A stretch of 64,000 bases of DNA from Mermis nigrescens (lineage: Eukaryota; Nematoda; Enoplea; Mermithida; Mermithidae): positions 186,001 to 250,000 of the forward strand of contig JAVLUZ010000724.1 of NCBI GenBank assembly GCA_036768485.1, written 5' to 3'. Of this stretch, positions 1 through 10,799 are shown in pieces. The position numbers and the translations under genes are program-made. Numbering within the stretch: position 1 is the stretch's first letter; each line of letters begins with the position of its first letter. The notes below the pieces were generated by a model, which did no database searches, was not told the DNA's origin, and worked only from the letters and a program-made list of their open reading frames with translations.

Positions 1-278
1 AAAAAATCCATTTCGCAAAAGCTACGGTTTCATCCCCTCCGACTCTTGGCCGTAAACTTGCATTTTTAGGCCACTTTTGAGTAAATTTTATCATTTTGAG
101 CCCAAAATAGATCACTTCGTTAAAGTGGCCGACTCACATTTCACTTATAAGTTTGAGCCGTTGAATCTGGGACGCCAACGCAACCGCGCAGCGTCGTACT
201 TGAGTCAAAAAAATTTTCAGTACACGTTAGGGTAGACACCACACGTGGGCGTGGTTGGGGTGTTTGGGGGGTATGCAC

Positions 279-1150
279 TAGAGCTGTGCCGGGGCCGCCT
301 TTTTTGCCGGGGCCGGGGCCGGGGCGGGGCCGGGGCCGGGGCCGGGGCCTAGGCCCCGGTGCGGGCCGGGGCCCTGACCGGGGCCAATAATAGCGTGCTT
401 TACCATGCTTATAGTGACGACCTGCCCTACCCCTTATATGTACCTATGCATATATTCTTGCTTGTAGATATGCACGTCGGGCGTTAATATTTGTTGGGAT
501 TACAAGATATAACAGAACATGGGCATCGGGGGATCTAAACCCCCGGGTACACCGCTTTCTCCCCCCCCAAAAGAAGATCCGCTAGACCCCCCAGAAATTG
601 ATTTTCAGAATTTTTCTGTTTTTCTGCGGTTTTTCGATGCTTATGGATAGCTCTCATTGAGAAACGCGAAAAACAGTGTTTTCGCTCTACCATATATTAT
701 CAGGCACTTTTTGACTTTTGAAAAATTTTTGGACCCCCTAGAATTTTTTGAGCTGCCCATGCATGCGAGTTGACTTTCCTCTGACTTGGATGCGTTTCTG
801 AATGTGCTTTACTTTGCACTTTTTTTAGGCTTATTATTCTATTTGTTCTGATAGACGTAGCTGTCTGCTACCAAGCAAGCTGGAAATGCTCGTCTATATG
901 AATTGCAATTTAAAATATGTCAATTTTGATTATTAACTAGAAATTTTCACCAATCTGACATAGTGAAATAAAGATTTGAATTAGCAAGATCTGTGGTTTG
1001 CTTGAAATTGAGTTTGAAGGTAAATCTGCCCAAAACATTATCAATTTTTTACATTATAATGAACTCTAACGTTGGCCCCGGCCCCGGTGCCGGGGCCAGC
1101 CTAACCCCGGCCCGGGGCGAGGCCGGGGCGCTGGCCCCGGCACAGCTCTA
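279..1150. mobile_element. hAT-type non-autonomous transposon, 872 bp, nested in R1
   Basis: The termini are perfect 18-bp inverted repeats beginning TAGAGCTGTGCC, which fits the YARNG start common in hAT elements. The insertion is flanked by an exact 8-bp duplication GTATGCAC (271-278 and 1151-1158). Both subterminal regions (about 295-380 and 1073-1140) are GC-rich arrays of GGGGCC-type repeats, striking in this A+T-rich DNA. There is no transposase reading frame, so it must be mobilised in trans. It sits inside an R1 copy, so it is younger than that insertion. Confidence 0.85.
518..764 (+). mobile_element. Diverged R1-like sequence inside the hAT element
   Basis: The order of motifs follows R1: a CATGGGC start, a C-rich block with CCCCCCAGAAA, the block around GCTTATGGATAGCTCTC, the AAAAACAGTGTTTTCG block, and an end in GCTGCCCATGCATG. 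Divergence from the other copies is high and I found no matching target duplication. It may be an old R1 copy captured by the hAT element before the element itself jumped into another R1. Confidence 0.55.
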
Positions 1151-1740
1151 GTATGCACCCCCGAGAAACCAGAATAACCCCCCAGAAATCAAAATACCCC
1201 CAGAATTCGAATTTTTTGAAAATTTTTTTCTCGTTTTTTTTTCGCTAATTTTTGATGCCAATGGATAGTGCTCAATGAGAAACGTCGAAAAATGGTGTTT
1301 TTCGCCATACCACCATTTTTAAAGCCATTTTTTCACCTTTTGAAAAATCTTTGCACCCCGCAGAATTTTCTTGCTGCCCTTATATGGTAAACACAAGTAA
1401 AAATATTGCACTAATTAAATAAATACTAACGGAATAATACTAATTTTACTACTTAAGTTTTTCAAAGATTTGATTAGACACTAAGACTTCTTTTGAATTT
1501 GTTAGATCGATGAAACGTAAACAAACGCGCGATTCATTCACAGCGATGCAAACAAACAATCACGCGAATATCTCCCGTTCGGTCGCCCAAAATTCAGTAA
1601 ATATAGAGTAAAATCTGCAACAGCGTTTAATAATAAAGTATTTTCTAAGAATATTTTTGCTAAAGGAGGTATGCGCGAGCTGTCATATTTAAAATGGAAA
1701 ATACGCGCTCTATTAGTGGTCCGATTCGGCTTGCCTTGAG

Positions 1741-4039
1741 CAACTTTTTTTTGGCGGGACACGTCGGTGTTCCGATCCCTTGCTGTTCAGTTCGGTTGGC
1801 CGACGTTCCAGAAATGGAGTACTGGTCAAAAGATGGCCACGGAGAAGTGTGCATCAAGGGCTACAATGTGATGCAGGTCCGCGTTTTTCGATAATTTTTC
1901 GTTTTAAAATTATTATGCCGACGCCTTTGTTTATTGCTATTTTCGCTCATTTATGTTTTTTAAGGGTTATTACAAGGATGAAGAAAACACGCGCAAGGCC
2001 CTAGACGATGACGGGTGGCTGCGCACGGGCGATATCGGTTCATGGACCCAACAGGGGACGCTTAGAATTATTGATCGCAAAAAGCACATGTTTAAATTGT
2101 CTCAGGTGTCTTGAAAATTATATTGTTCATGACGTCTCAACTTCCATCGAATTACTTCATCAAATGAATGTTAGAATTGCTGGCTGAATGGAATAAATGT
2201 TCAGAAATGGCAAATGAGATTAAAATTAGCTTAAATTTGTGTATTGATGTTGCTTTTAGACTCCATTCGCATAAGAAGTACTGCTTTACTACTTTTATAA
2301 TTGTAAAAACTTAAAAGTAAGAAAACAAATCAATACAGAAACACAGCGACGATAGTTTAATTATCAAAATTCATGCCATATACAGTCAAGTCAGCAACTT
2401 ACTTTTATTGCTATTTTCAAGGTAAATTTTTAAGTTCAAGCGTTTTACTATGGATTTTGGTTAAGAAGAGCCAGACAACTAGAAAATTGTTCTTTGCGTT
2501 GTTTCTTGGTATTGTTGCTGCCGCTATTACCGTTGTTCTGACTTTGTTCTAAAATTGTCTTTGGACGATTAAACTAATTAATTAATTTGATTAAATGAAA
2601 AATTTAGAAAGTTTATTGTTGCTCCATGTTGCTCATCTTAACATTTTTAGAAATCTCATAGTTTACAAATCCGAGGATAGCTTTTTTAAATCTTAGTAAA
2701 ATTCTCAAAATTTTGAGAATTTTTATAAATTCAAATCTTTTTAAAATTTTTGTCCTAAATTTTGTTCTAAAATTACTTTTATTGGTTAGGAATCTTTTTA
2801 AGGGAGAATACGTGGCGCCGGAAAAAATTGAAGCGATATACTCACGCAATCAATATATAGCTCAGTGTTTTGTTTACGGCGAAAGCTTGAAATCTTGTAT
2901 CGTTGCAATCGTATTTCCCGATTCGGAAACATTGGTTCCTTTTGTTCAGAATGAAATGGGCATCAGTAAATCAGATTCATTAGCCGAAATATGCAGAATG
3001 CAGGCACATATATCTATATAGCTAATCATTTAATTTTAAAATAATAATTTTTATGTTTTAGATAGTAAAGCAATTTTTTCTGGAACAAATGAAATTGGAA
3101 GGCAAACGAGCCGGCATTGCGGCTTTCGAACAGGTAGGAACACGTACGAGGCTATTTGTCAATATTTTTTGTTATTTCTCTACTTATTTATTTCTGGTTC
3201 TAATTCTTAATTTTATTATTTTATAATTTTTAATTTTTCTTATTTTGAAGTTCTAACTTTCTAATTTTTACTTTTTAAGCAGTTCTTACTACTGCGCATG
3301 TAAACAAACTCGTTTTCCGAATTTTTTGTTCAATCTATTCTGCATGCTAAGTAATATTTCTCTTTTAGCAGCTGTGTTCATGCATACTTCTTTGTAAAGA
3401 AAATATCCTAGGTATTGTATCTTGCACACCCTTACAAATTGAGCAAATACAGTGAGTCATTTTTCCCGCAAAAATAATACTTATTTGAACATATAAATAG
3501 AAATTAATCTAATATGAAACTCTCCTAAACAGGTAGGCTCTTACTATACGTACGCAGCAGGAGGGTGTAAAACTGGGTAACTTCATAAAGGATATGTCAA
3601 ATATTCGATTCTGTGGGTCTATGGGTGTTTGGGGGTTTAATGGATTCTCAAGGGGGCTAAACTACGAACCCCCCTCCCCTCGCCCACGTGTGGTACCTAC
3701 CATACCTGGACATTATGGTAAAAGGTTAGGGTTTGCACCTCTCTATAGAAATCAGTAGACCCTTTTCCGAAATCGACATAATCCTAGAATTGAATTTTTG
3801 GCATTTTTTGGGATTTGGCCAGTTTTACACCTCAGACCCGGCAGAATTTGGTCTCTGCCCTCCTATGTGGTACCTACCCTTCAGCTTTATCGTTATCACA
3901 GGTGAAGGATATTTTTCTATCCGCGGAACCTCTTTCGCTTGAAAATGGACTTTTGACACCGACGTTCAAAGCAAGGAGACCCGATATATCGAAACGTTAT
4001 ATGAAGGAGATAGCCGAAATGTACTCTAAATTAAAATAG
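1741..4039 (+). CDS. Long-chain acyl-CoA synthetase, C-terminal exons (5' partial)
   Basis: The product would activate long-chain fatty acids to acyl-CoA using ATP, usually at ER, outer mitochondrial or peroxisomal membranes. Five exons are read: A ~1741-1876, B 1965-2105, C 2803-3003, D 3062-3133, E 3902-4039 with stop TAG. The A/B, B/C, C/D and D/E junctions are all phase 0. Seen in order: GHVGVP and GEVCIKG (exon A); [10 protein letters not shown] and IDRKKH (B); [10 protein letters not shown] and [15 protein letters not shown] (C); AAFEQ (D); [13 protein letters not shown] (E). This is the conserved C-terminal third of the ACSL family, about 223 of roughly 690 residues. The family's usual His in the DGWLHTGD motif is Arg here. 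The 5' boundary of exon A is uncertain: an acceptor AG ends at 1740, but an in-frame extension back to about 1666 is possible. Earlier exons must lie left of the window. Intron C/D has a GC rather than GT donor. Intron D/E holds MITEs. Which paralogue it is cannot be told. Confidence 0.88.
3610..3692 (-). mobile_element. Fragment of an R1 terminus, reverse orientation
   Basis: The stretch ends in CGCCCACGTGTG, the reverse complement of an R1 start, preceded by the C-rich block typical of R1. The other end is missing. It abuts the duplication of the neighbouring insertion at 3701, suggesting one MITE jumped next to the end of another. Confidence 0.5.
3701..3869 (+). mobile_element. R1-type MITE in the last intron of the acyl-CoA synthetase gene
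   Basis: A 169-bp element starts CATACCTGGACA and ends CTCCTATGTG, flanked by an exact 8-bp duplication GTACCTAC (3693-3700 and 3870-3877). It is shorter and more diverged than standard R1 copies, but has the same ends and duplication length. Its right end lies only 32 bp before the last exon. Confidence 0.75.
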
Positions 4040-4088
4040 TGCATGTTGAATCAGAGTTATTATTTTTAATTCTTTGTCCGATCACGAC

Positions 4089-4094
4089 AATAAA
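4089..4094 (+). promoter_or_regulatory. Polyadenylation signal AATAAA
   Basis: A canonical AATAAA lies 50 bp after the stop codon of the acyl-CoA synthetase gene and is the first such hexamer downstream. It supports this being the true 3' end of a transcribed gene. Confidence 0.7.
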
Positions 4095-4830
4095 TGATTC
4101 CGTTTGTTAATACTTTTATTCACAAGCAATTTTCAGATGACTTATTTTATCAACCGATTATTTGCCTTAAATAAATGCGTTTATTATGAATCGAAATGTC
4201 TTCAAAATTTATGAATCGCAATTGCACGTCCGCCATACCGACTTACAGCTGATTGTGTAGGTTACAAATAAAATAGGCAATCAATCCAGGCATGTGCCTA
4301 CATATGTATGTACTCTTAGACCATTTTCAACTTCTTGAGTTGATGCGGTTATTATGAATCGAAATGTCTAAAGCTTCGAAATTTATACCTCTTTCAACCA
4401 TTTTCAAATTCTTAATTCTCAACCATTTTCAACTAGTCAAAATATCGTCTGCCCGATTATTATTATGAATGATATTTTTAAGCTACTTTCTCGAAAATTC
4501 TTTTTTCTCCTCAAAATAAATTAAACGCGCTTTGCTTAGCATTTACTCGTTTATATCTTGCAATCTAACCTTTCGCACATTTCGTTAGAAATATATAAAT
4601 TAAAAATGCATTCCCTTTGCTGCTTGCTGTAAAGATTATCCATTTGATTCAATAGGCGCTTTTCTGAAATCCACGCAATGGACTTTTCAACTATATCATT
4701 CTAGCATGGGCATGCTTGTGGAAGTAGAAGTAGAATGGTAATTACAACATGTTTTGAATATTTTTCAAAACTCTTTTTAGTTTCTCTACATTTAAAATAC
4801 ATTCTCTGGGAGTTGAAGTCTTGTTGCGGC

Positions 4831-5399
4831 TAGTGGCGGATCTAGGATTTCCTTAAAAAAGGGGCAGTACCTCAAATTTTCCAAAAACAGGTCAAAATAG
4901 GTCCGAAAATTTGTCCTTAAGTGCGAAATAGCGTTTTTTTCAATGTTTTAGCTTTGTCTGCTTTTATTTAAAATCTCTTTTATTGCAATATTTTATTCAT
5001 AAAATTTTAAATTGCTGACAATTTTGCTCAAGAAAACGATTGAGCTTCTTTGATTTTAGCGAAAGTACGGCGGACAGCGCCGAAAAATTTGTGAAATTAA
5101 AGCGGAAGAAATTAGAGCTAAAACTAAAAATAACTCACCTTATTTACAGAATTTGACGCGAAACGTCGTAACCTTTTTAGACTTATGCTAGAATATAGAA
5201 GAAAACTGTACTGAAAAGAGCTGTTTCTGCTCTGAAAATCATTTTGAAACCTCACTGAGCAAAAGTATAATGTTTAAGCCGTCAAAAGGTAGATAAATTG
5301 CCAAAAATCATTGCAAATTATAGATCCATTCTTTTCGCCAGATATTTCGGGTCAATGGAAGGGGATAGCCTTTCCCCGACATCCTCAGATCCGCCCATG
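4831..5399. mobile_element. R8 hAT-like MITE (TAGTGGCGGATCTAGG ends)
   Basis: The left end reads TAGTGGCGGATCTAGGATTT. The right end carries the inverse, CTCAGATCCGCCCATG. These are the same ends as the copy at 34188-34380, which has an exact 8-bp duplication. Here the flanking 8-mers (GTTGCGGC and CTTACAGC) match at only 5 of 8 positions, so this copy is old. The 569-bp interior has no credible reading frame. Confidence 0.6.
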
Positions 5400-5631
5400 C
5401 TTACAGCAAAGGCTATGTAACTTCGTGCTTTTAGAAATCCCCGTCGTGCTTTTTAGAAATCGTTGCAGAAATTTTTAGCGATTTTCTGCAATTTTGTTCT
5501 ATCAGATCCAGAGTTCAGTCGTTACGCTACTCATTTATGTATGCATATTGTAGGTCGTTTAAGTACTTATCTATTCTACCAAAGCGCATCATAGGTAGCG
5601 CCTTAGCGCTACCTATAATGTACTTGGGTAC

Positions 5632-5917
5632 CATACCTGGGCGTTTGGGGTGGGGTTTGGGGGAAAGCAACCCCAGAAACCAAAATACCCCTCAGAAACC
5701 GAAATGAATTCCAGAATTCAATATTCGAAATTGTTTTTTGCTTTTTTTCACAATTTTTGATGTCAATGGACAGTGCTCGATGAGAAACGTTGAAAAATGG
5801 TGTTTTTTTGCCGTTCTAAGGTCACCCGGGTAATGAATTAGCCGGGTACCCGGGAAGGCCATTTTTTGACGTTTTAAAAATCTTGCACCCCCAGAATTTC
5901 GGTGCCGCTCACTTATG
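5632..5917 (+). mobile_element. R1 MITE inserted at the start of R3 copy a
   Basis: It starts CATACCTGGGCG and ends GCTCACTTATG. The flanking 8-mers are TTGGGTAC (5624-5631) and TTAAGTAC (5918-5925), 6 of 8 identical. The R3 copy at 22361 runs through the same place without it (TTGCGTAC at about 22392-22399), giving the empty site. It carries a private insertion with CCCGGGTA inverted motifs around 5818-5856, in place of the usual ACCACCATTTTTAA. Confidence 0.75.
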
Positions 5918-6898
5918 TTAAGTACCCCTAAAACCTGTGCACCCTACAGCTATAACGGGACACATTTGGAAAAAGGCAAGGCGTTTTTTAAAAGATAGAT
6001 AATTGAAAATCTAGACTTTGTTATGGGCGTATAAAGTTTTGGCGTAACGTTCTAACATATAGCGAATTCTTGTGGTTTTTTTCTGCAGCGTGTACTCAGC
6101 TCCCTGTATTCGCCTCATACAATTTAATAGTATAGAATTGTAGGAAATAAAATTCTCTAGGAGAAAATTTTTTTGTTTTTTCTTTAAATTTCGCATTAGA
6201 TCTCGGATCGGAGTGTAAAGAGTGTGAAAATTAGGGGTCAAAAACAGATTTTGATCAAGTTTTTGACTTGTTTATGTCTGCCAACAACTCCAATTATGAG
6301 CCCAAGAAATGTTTTCGGACAGGATGTACCACGGCTCAAGAGCTACTTACTGCTTACCAGCAAATTTTTATGCAACTAATATGGAGTTGGTATCAGGGGT
6401 TTAAACTTTACACTCCAGTAAATGGTGTAAAAAACAGATTTTATCTAAGATTTCTCTGCCAACTTTTTTGCTTTAAAGTCTAGATAAATTTAATAGATAA
6501 TAAATAAAGTGCCTTTTTATGGGCTACACGTCGCAGTAAGCCGAGTTTAAAAAAAACAATATTGAATTTCTTATAGGGGTGTAAAGTTTGAAACCAGGGT
6601 GTAAAATGGGCGAAAAAACACGTTTTTTCGTTTATTTTGATCTTTAAATATCTCAAATATTTTGCGGAACAGAAGTTTTGCACATATATACAAACGTATT
6701 ACGGTTCAAAGACCAGAAAGTGCCAAACTGAATTCCTTTACATTCAATGGGAAATTAGATCCAGATTTTTAGAGTTTACAATGTGTTGGAAGGTATAAAA
6801 CACATTTTTGTCCATTTTTTTGTTCGCCACTTTCTCCGTTCAGAAGTCGGGATAGGTCGAATAAAATAAAAATGAAGCACTTTCTAAAGGATCACATC

Positions 6899-7162
6899 CA
6901 TACGTGGACAGCAAGAAAATTCTGGGGGTGCAAGATTTTTTAAAGGTCAAAAAGTGGCCTTAAAAATATTGGCATGGCGATTAAAACACCATTTTTCGAC
7001 GTTTCTCATCAAGCACTACCCATTGGCATCAAAAAATTGCGGAAAAAAACGGAAAATTATCAAAGATTGAATCCTGGAAGGGATATTTTGATTTCTGGGG
7101 GGGTATTTTGGTTTCTGGGGGCTGCATACCCCCTCCCCGAAACCCCCCCACGCCCAGGTGTG
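6899..7162 (-). mobile_element. R1 MITE inserted in R3 copy a, reverse orientation
   Basis: It reads CATACGTGGACAGC at the left and CGCCCAGGTGTG at the right. The flanking 8-mers are ATCACATC (6891-6898) and GTCACATC (7163-7170), 7 of 8 identical. The matching stretch of R3 copy b near 23340-23360 lacks the element and keeps a single copy of the target. Confidence 0.8.
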
Positions 7163-8064
7163 GTCACATCCCAGCAAGTTGCGTCTGTTTACATCAATAT
7201 TTAGCTTTTTCGGGAGGCGTAAAGTCTAAAATTGGGTGTGTTGAACGTGTTTTTGTCTCAAGTCTAAAAATGTAGCAGAAATCAAACGTGATACGCCATT
7301 TGTGTGCGTTTATTTACACTCAACAGTATTGTAAAGTGTTTAAATATAATACTTATTTGTCTTCAGTCGATTTTGGATCCTTACTTTTTTCATAAATGTT
7401 GATCGTTAAATCAGAGTCATATCAGAACTACGAATCTGACTAAAATCTTGTTTACACTCTGTGGTTGTATAAAGTTTACACGGTAAATTAACTTTATTTT
7501 TAGAGGTTTGTGGAGGCTTTCCTTTTTTTCAAGATGTTCTACGTAACGTCAGAGATATGAATCTGATTGTTACTTTTTTCTAAACACTGTAGTTGTGTAA
7601 AGTTTGCACTATTCATTTATTGTCAATGTCTAGTTTACACTACAAATTTGTTTTACTTCCAGAGGGTTGCAAAACGTGAATGTTTAGAATATGTGCCTTA
7701 CGGTCGGGATTACGGATTTGACTGTATGTTTCTTTACACCTTGTACTTATCTCAAGTTTACACTGGCAACCAAATGAAGTTTTAGAGCGTTGCAGAAGCT
7801 TAATTGTTTTCAAAATGTTACATGTAAGGTCAGGATTACGAATCTGAGCGTACGTGTTCTTTACACCCATTATTTGTGTGGAGTTTATGCTGAAAACCTC
7901 TGATCTGTTTAAATAAGGTGAGGTTGTCTCGTTTAAAAAAATAGTGCTGATGCTCAGAACAATAATTTTTTCCGCGTCCTTGGACTGCTGGCATTGTTGT
8001 TGCTTGTTACCGTGTGTGTTTACAGACCGATTTACTTTAATCATGCTAGTTAAAAGTAGGGTAC

Positions 8065-8803
8065 TAGCAAAGAAAAATGCTTTAATGGAACAAAACAGAC
8101 AAAATATACTTAAGATTGTGGATTATTGAGGATGTAAAAGGAGGAGACTAGGAGGAAGCTACCTAAATATATGCCAAAAGTCACCAAATCTGCTAAAAAT
8201 TAGAGTTCTCCAAGCACCAGGGAAAATCGAAGTATATTCTGCGGTCTGCAGATTGAAATAAGCTGTTGAACCAAACAAAACGATTAAAAAAGCAGCAGGT
8301 CAGCTGTGCAGAAGCTATGGGAAATTAGATGGAGTAGACTAGCAGCGACTTTACAAGCCAATTGAATGAAATAGCAAACATAGATGCATTTAAGACGATC
8401 TAAGAAATTGTTGGTTTAAAGCAGTAGCAAAGACATAAGAACCCGTGAAACAGACTACATGTATGTACACTTGCATGCCCGCAACGATTGTGTGCACTAA
8501 TTAATTGACGGCACGATACGAAGCAAGTCTGCGCAATCTGCAGGCAATTTATATGAAGTAAACATTTTAGATTGGTTATACACTCTTATGTGAAGTATTG
8601 AGAATTATTTGAAGAAGATAACACTTTTTCAGCGGCAGCAGAATATACTTCGATTTTTTGCGTTGCTTAGAGAAAATTTGATTTTGGCGACTTTAGGCAG
8701 ATAGATAAGCAGCTTTTTCCTAGTCTCCTCCTTTTACATGCTTAATAATGCACAATCCAAGCATATTCGTCCTTTTTGTTCCATTGAAACATTTTTTTGC
8801 TAT
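8065..8803. repeat. Fold-back end of R3 copy a (inverted arms of ~180 bp)
   Basis: The left arm (about 8065-8255) carries GCAAAGAAAAATGC, GTAAAAGGAGGAGACTAGG and ATCGAAGTATATTCTGCGG in order. The right arm (about 8630-8803) carries the same blocks inverted. The cleaner copy at 46208-47000 shows arms of 167 bp. The interior is unique sequence with no gene. Confidence 0.7.
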
Positions 8804-9260
8804 TTTAAATATACTCGTCATAAAAGTAGAAGTTTATAATCATTTTTTTGCTGCTCAAACAACAAATGAAACCCAGCACGTTTCGAATGTTTTTGAAAAA
8901 ACGTTTTTTAATAATTTACACTTCATTTAAAATATGTTTTCCGCGAGTTGTATTCTCTATGACTTAAAGATTATTTTACCAATTGATATAATCCGGCTTT
9001 ATTAGGCTTCAAAACGCATTTGCAATTTTAATGGAAGAAAAAGTGATCAACTTTTCTTGCTGTCCAAATAAGAAAAAATTTGAAGGGTTTTCGATAACTC
9101 TTGTAATATCACTGTTAACTACGCATGTTAATTAAAATAAATTTTGATTTGTAAGAAAAGTTCTAAAGGCAAAGCTTTACATATTACATAGTTGGCACTG
9201 TATTTAAAATTTACTTTGAGGGAACAACTTACATGAATGAAATATTAAAAAAATATAGTT

Positions 9261-9446
9261 CTATAAAACGTAAAAAATGATGTACTTTTTAAAACACCTG
9301 TGTTTGATATAATCGCAATAGTTAAAAGCGTTTAAAATAATGTACTTCCCGTAGGTGGTAATAGAAATTTTTACAATATCCTCCATTCTTTTCGCATCTT
9401 TCATCTGAATAATAGCAACGCTGATTCCCAGGGCAGAGAGCTCGGA
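9261..9446 (-). pseudogene. Third copy of the last exon of the R4 secreted-protein gene
   Basis: Read on the minus strand after an acceptor TTTTTTAG, an open frame of 61 codons contains ALGISVAIIQMKDAKRMEDIV. This matches ALGINVAVIEMKNARMQKIEDIV in the copy at 20068-20187. The ALGI-V-A-V/I-I strand and the following charged helix would fit the C-terminal part of a VWA-like fold, which is only a guess. No signal-peptide exon and no AATAAA accompany it, so it is probably a gene remnant. Confidence refers to the homology, not to expression. Confidence 0.5.
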
Positions 9447-10213
9447 CTAAAAAAGAATTTCAGTATCAATCTTCCGGTCAAGCAGTTACGGGAAGAGTAG
9501 GTACCTTAAACCAAGTTTTGGGCGTTTATCCCAATGCCCCTTCTCACAAGGTCGTATTTTTTCTGAAGATTTATTCGTTGAACAAATTATAGTTGGTTAT
9601 CGTTTATTACAATCATATTATGTACCTACTTCGTACGTACATAATATTTCCTCAATATTCTCAATTCTCCTTGCATGTTCCAAATATTTGTTTCATCGTG
9701 CATGCATGTTACGGCTTTAAGTTTTGAGAAGCATGATCGGCTATTCGGGGGAAGGATAAAGAGACTTTATGGTTTGGCTAAAAATGGCCTGAAACCACAG
9801 ATTACTACCGGAAGTGTATAAAAGCCTTAGCCGAAGCTGAAAATGTATAATTGTTAATGCGCATAATATACTATTTTTTGCGACGTTTATTTAGTCTTAC
9901 TGACAAGTTTTTTTTCTAATTTTGTGCAAAATATTCGAAGAACTTGTGCGCGAACACTAAATTTTTGTGATGTTAAAAACATCTTCTCTAACACAAAAAT
10001 CCTAAGCAAAAAGCGATTTTGAACTGCGTGGGTGGCATAAAACCCTGACTATTTTTATAAGCTACAAGTAAATATAATGCCTTTGTGCCAAAAAATTTAA
10101 TTGTCTTAGTAAAAGTATACCTACTACAAAAAGTGCTAAAGAATATAAGATATTTCGGCAAGACCATGCCAGTTTAAATTTTTAAAATGCAAATACTATC
10201 GAGTAGATAACTA

Positions 10214-10439
10214 TAGTCTGTTTCATTTAAGTTTGAGGTTTTCTTTTGAATTTAATCCGCATGAATCAGGCTACAAAAGTGGGTTAAACTTTTCATGCAA
10301 GTAATGCGCGTTGGCAATAGCGAGCGTCTCACCGTTACTCAATATACTGAAGAATTTCACAACTATACTGTTAGTTTAAACCACTTTTGTAGGCACTTTA
10401 AATTTATTCAAAAACCTCAAAGCTAAAGGAAACAGACTA
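10214..10439. mobile_element. R7 MITE with TA duplication, copy 1
   Basis: The inverted ends TAGTCTGTTTC and GAAACAGACTA are flanked by TA on both sides (10212-10213 and 10440-10441), as in Tc1/mariner-type insertions. The ends also share TTGAGGTTTT and AAAACCTCAA just inside. It interrupts a fragment of the R3 fold-back arm (10441-10530). Confidence 0.75.
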
Positions 10440-10799
10440 TAAGTAGCAAGAATTAATGCTCCGATGGAACAAAAATGACGAATTTACTTGATATTGTGGA
10501 TTATTGAACGTATGATAGAAGAAGACTAGGAACATTTTTTATTAATAGTGCAATTCTTTTATTAGCATGATTCGAGTAAATCAATTTGAAAACGCATAGG
10601 GTAACTTGCCGCATGGAATATTACAGTTGAAAAACATGAAAAGCGAGATTATTCTTTCACATCAAGATCCACTTTGCAATCAAGACTTTTGTAATTCATA
10701 ATACTGATGTTATCGAGAACATTTCCTCAGGAAGTCACCTTCTCCAAAACGTTTTAAAATTAAAATTAATTTTCAATTTAAACTTCGCACTCTTATTGA

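Larger units (their letters stand above)
240..1386 (+). mobile_element. R1 MITE, copy 1, split by a nested hAT element
   Basis: This is a copy of the most common short element in the window (R1). It starts CACACGTGGGCG and ends CCCTTATATG. The 8-mer before it (232-239, GTAGACAC) and after it (1387-1394, GTAAACAC) match at 7 of 8 bases, the expected mark of a hAT-type insertion. The R1 body is cut at 278/1151 by another element (279-1150). The usual R1 internal blocks are present after that point, including the stretch around ATGCCAATGGATAGTGCTC. No coding capacity is seen. It lies in an intron, or just outside the exons, of the acyl-CoA synthetase gene. Confidence 0.75.
5593..8805 (+). repeat. 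R3 long repeat, copy a
   Basis: It opens with a 22-bp palindrome, AGGTAGCGC-CTTA-GCGCTACCT (5593-5614), followed by TATAATGTACTTG. The body is full of degenerate units built around GTGTAAAGTTTACAC and 'GAATCTGACTGT..TTCTTTACAC'. A fold-back structure (8065-8803) ends it. Two R1 MITEs (5632-5917 and 6899-7162) are inserted. The same body recurs at 22361-24480, 33270-33690 and 35370-35757, and inverted at 47001-48119 plus 57835-58110. No coding potential is seen. A rolling-circle (Helentron-like) or fold-back origin is possible, but I see no replicase. Confidence 0.65.

Noticed and set aside
1538..1762. 74-codon minus-strand open frame
   Set aside because: It overlaps the acyl-CoA synthetase exon on the other strand and has no recognisable content.
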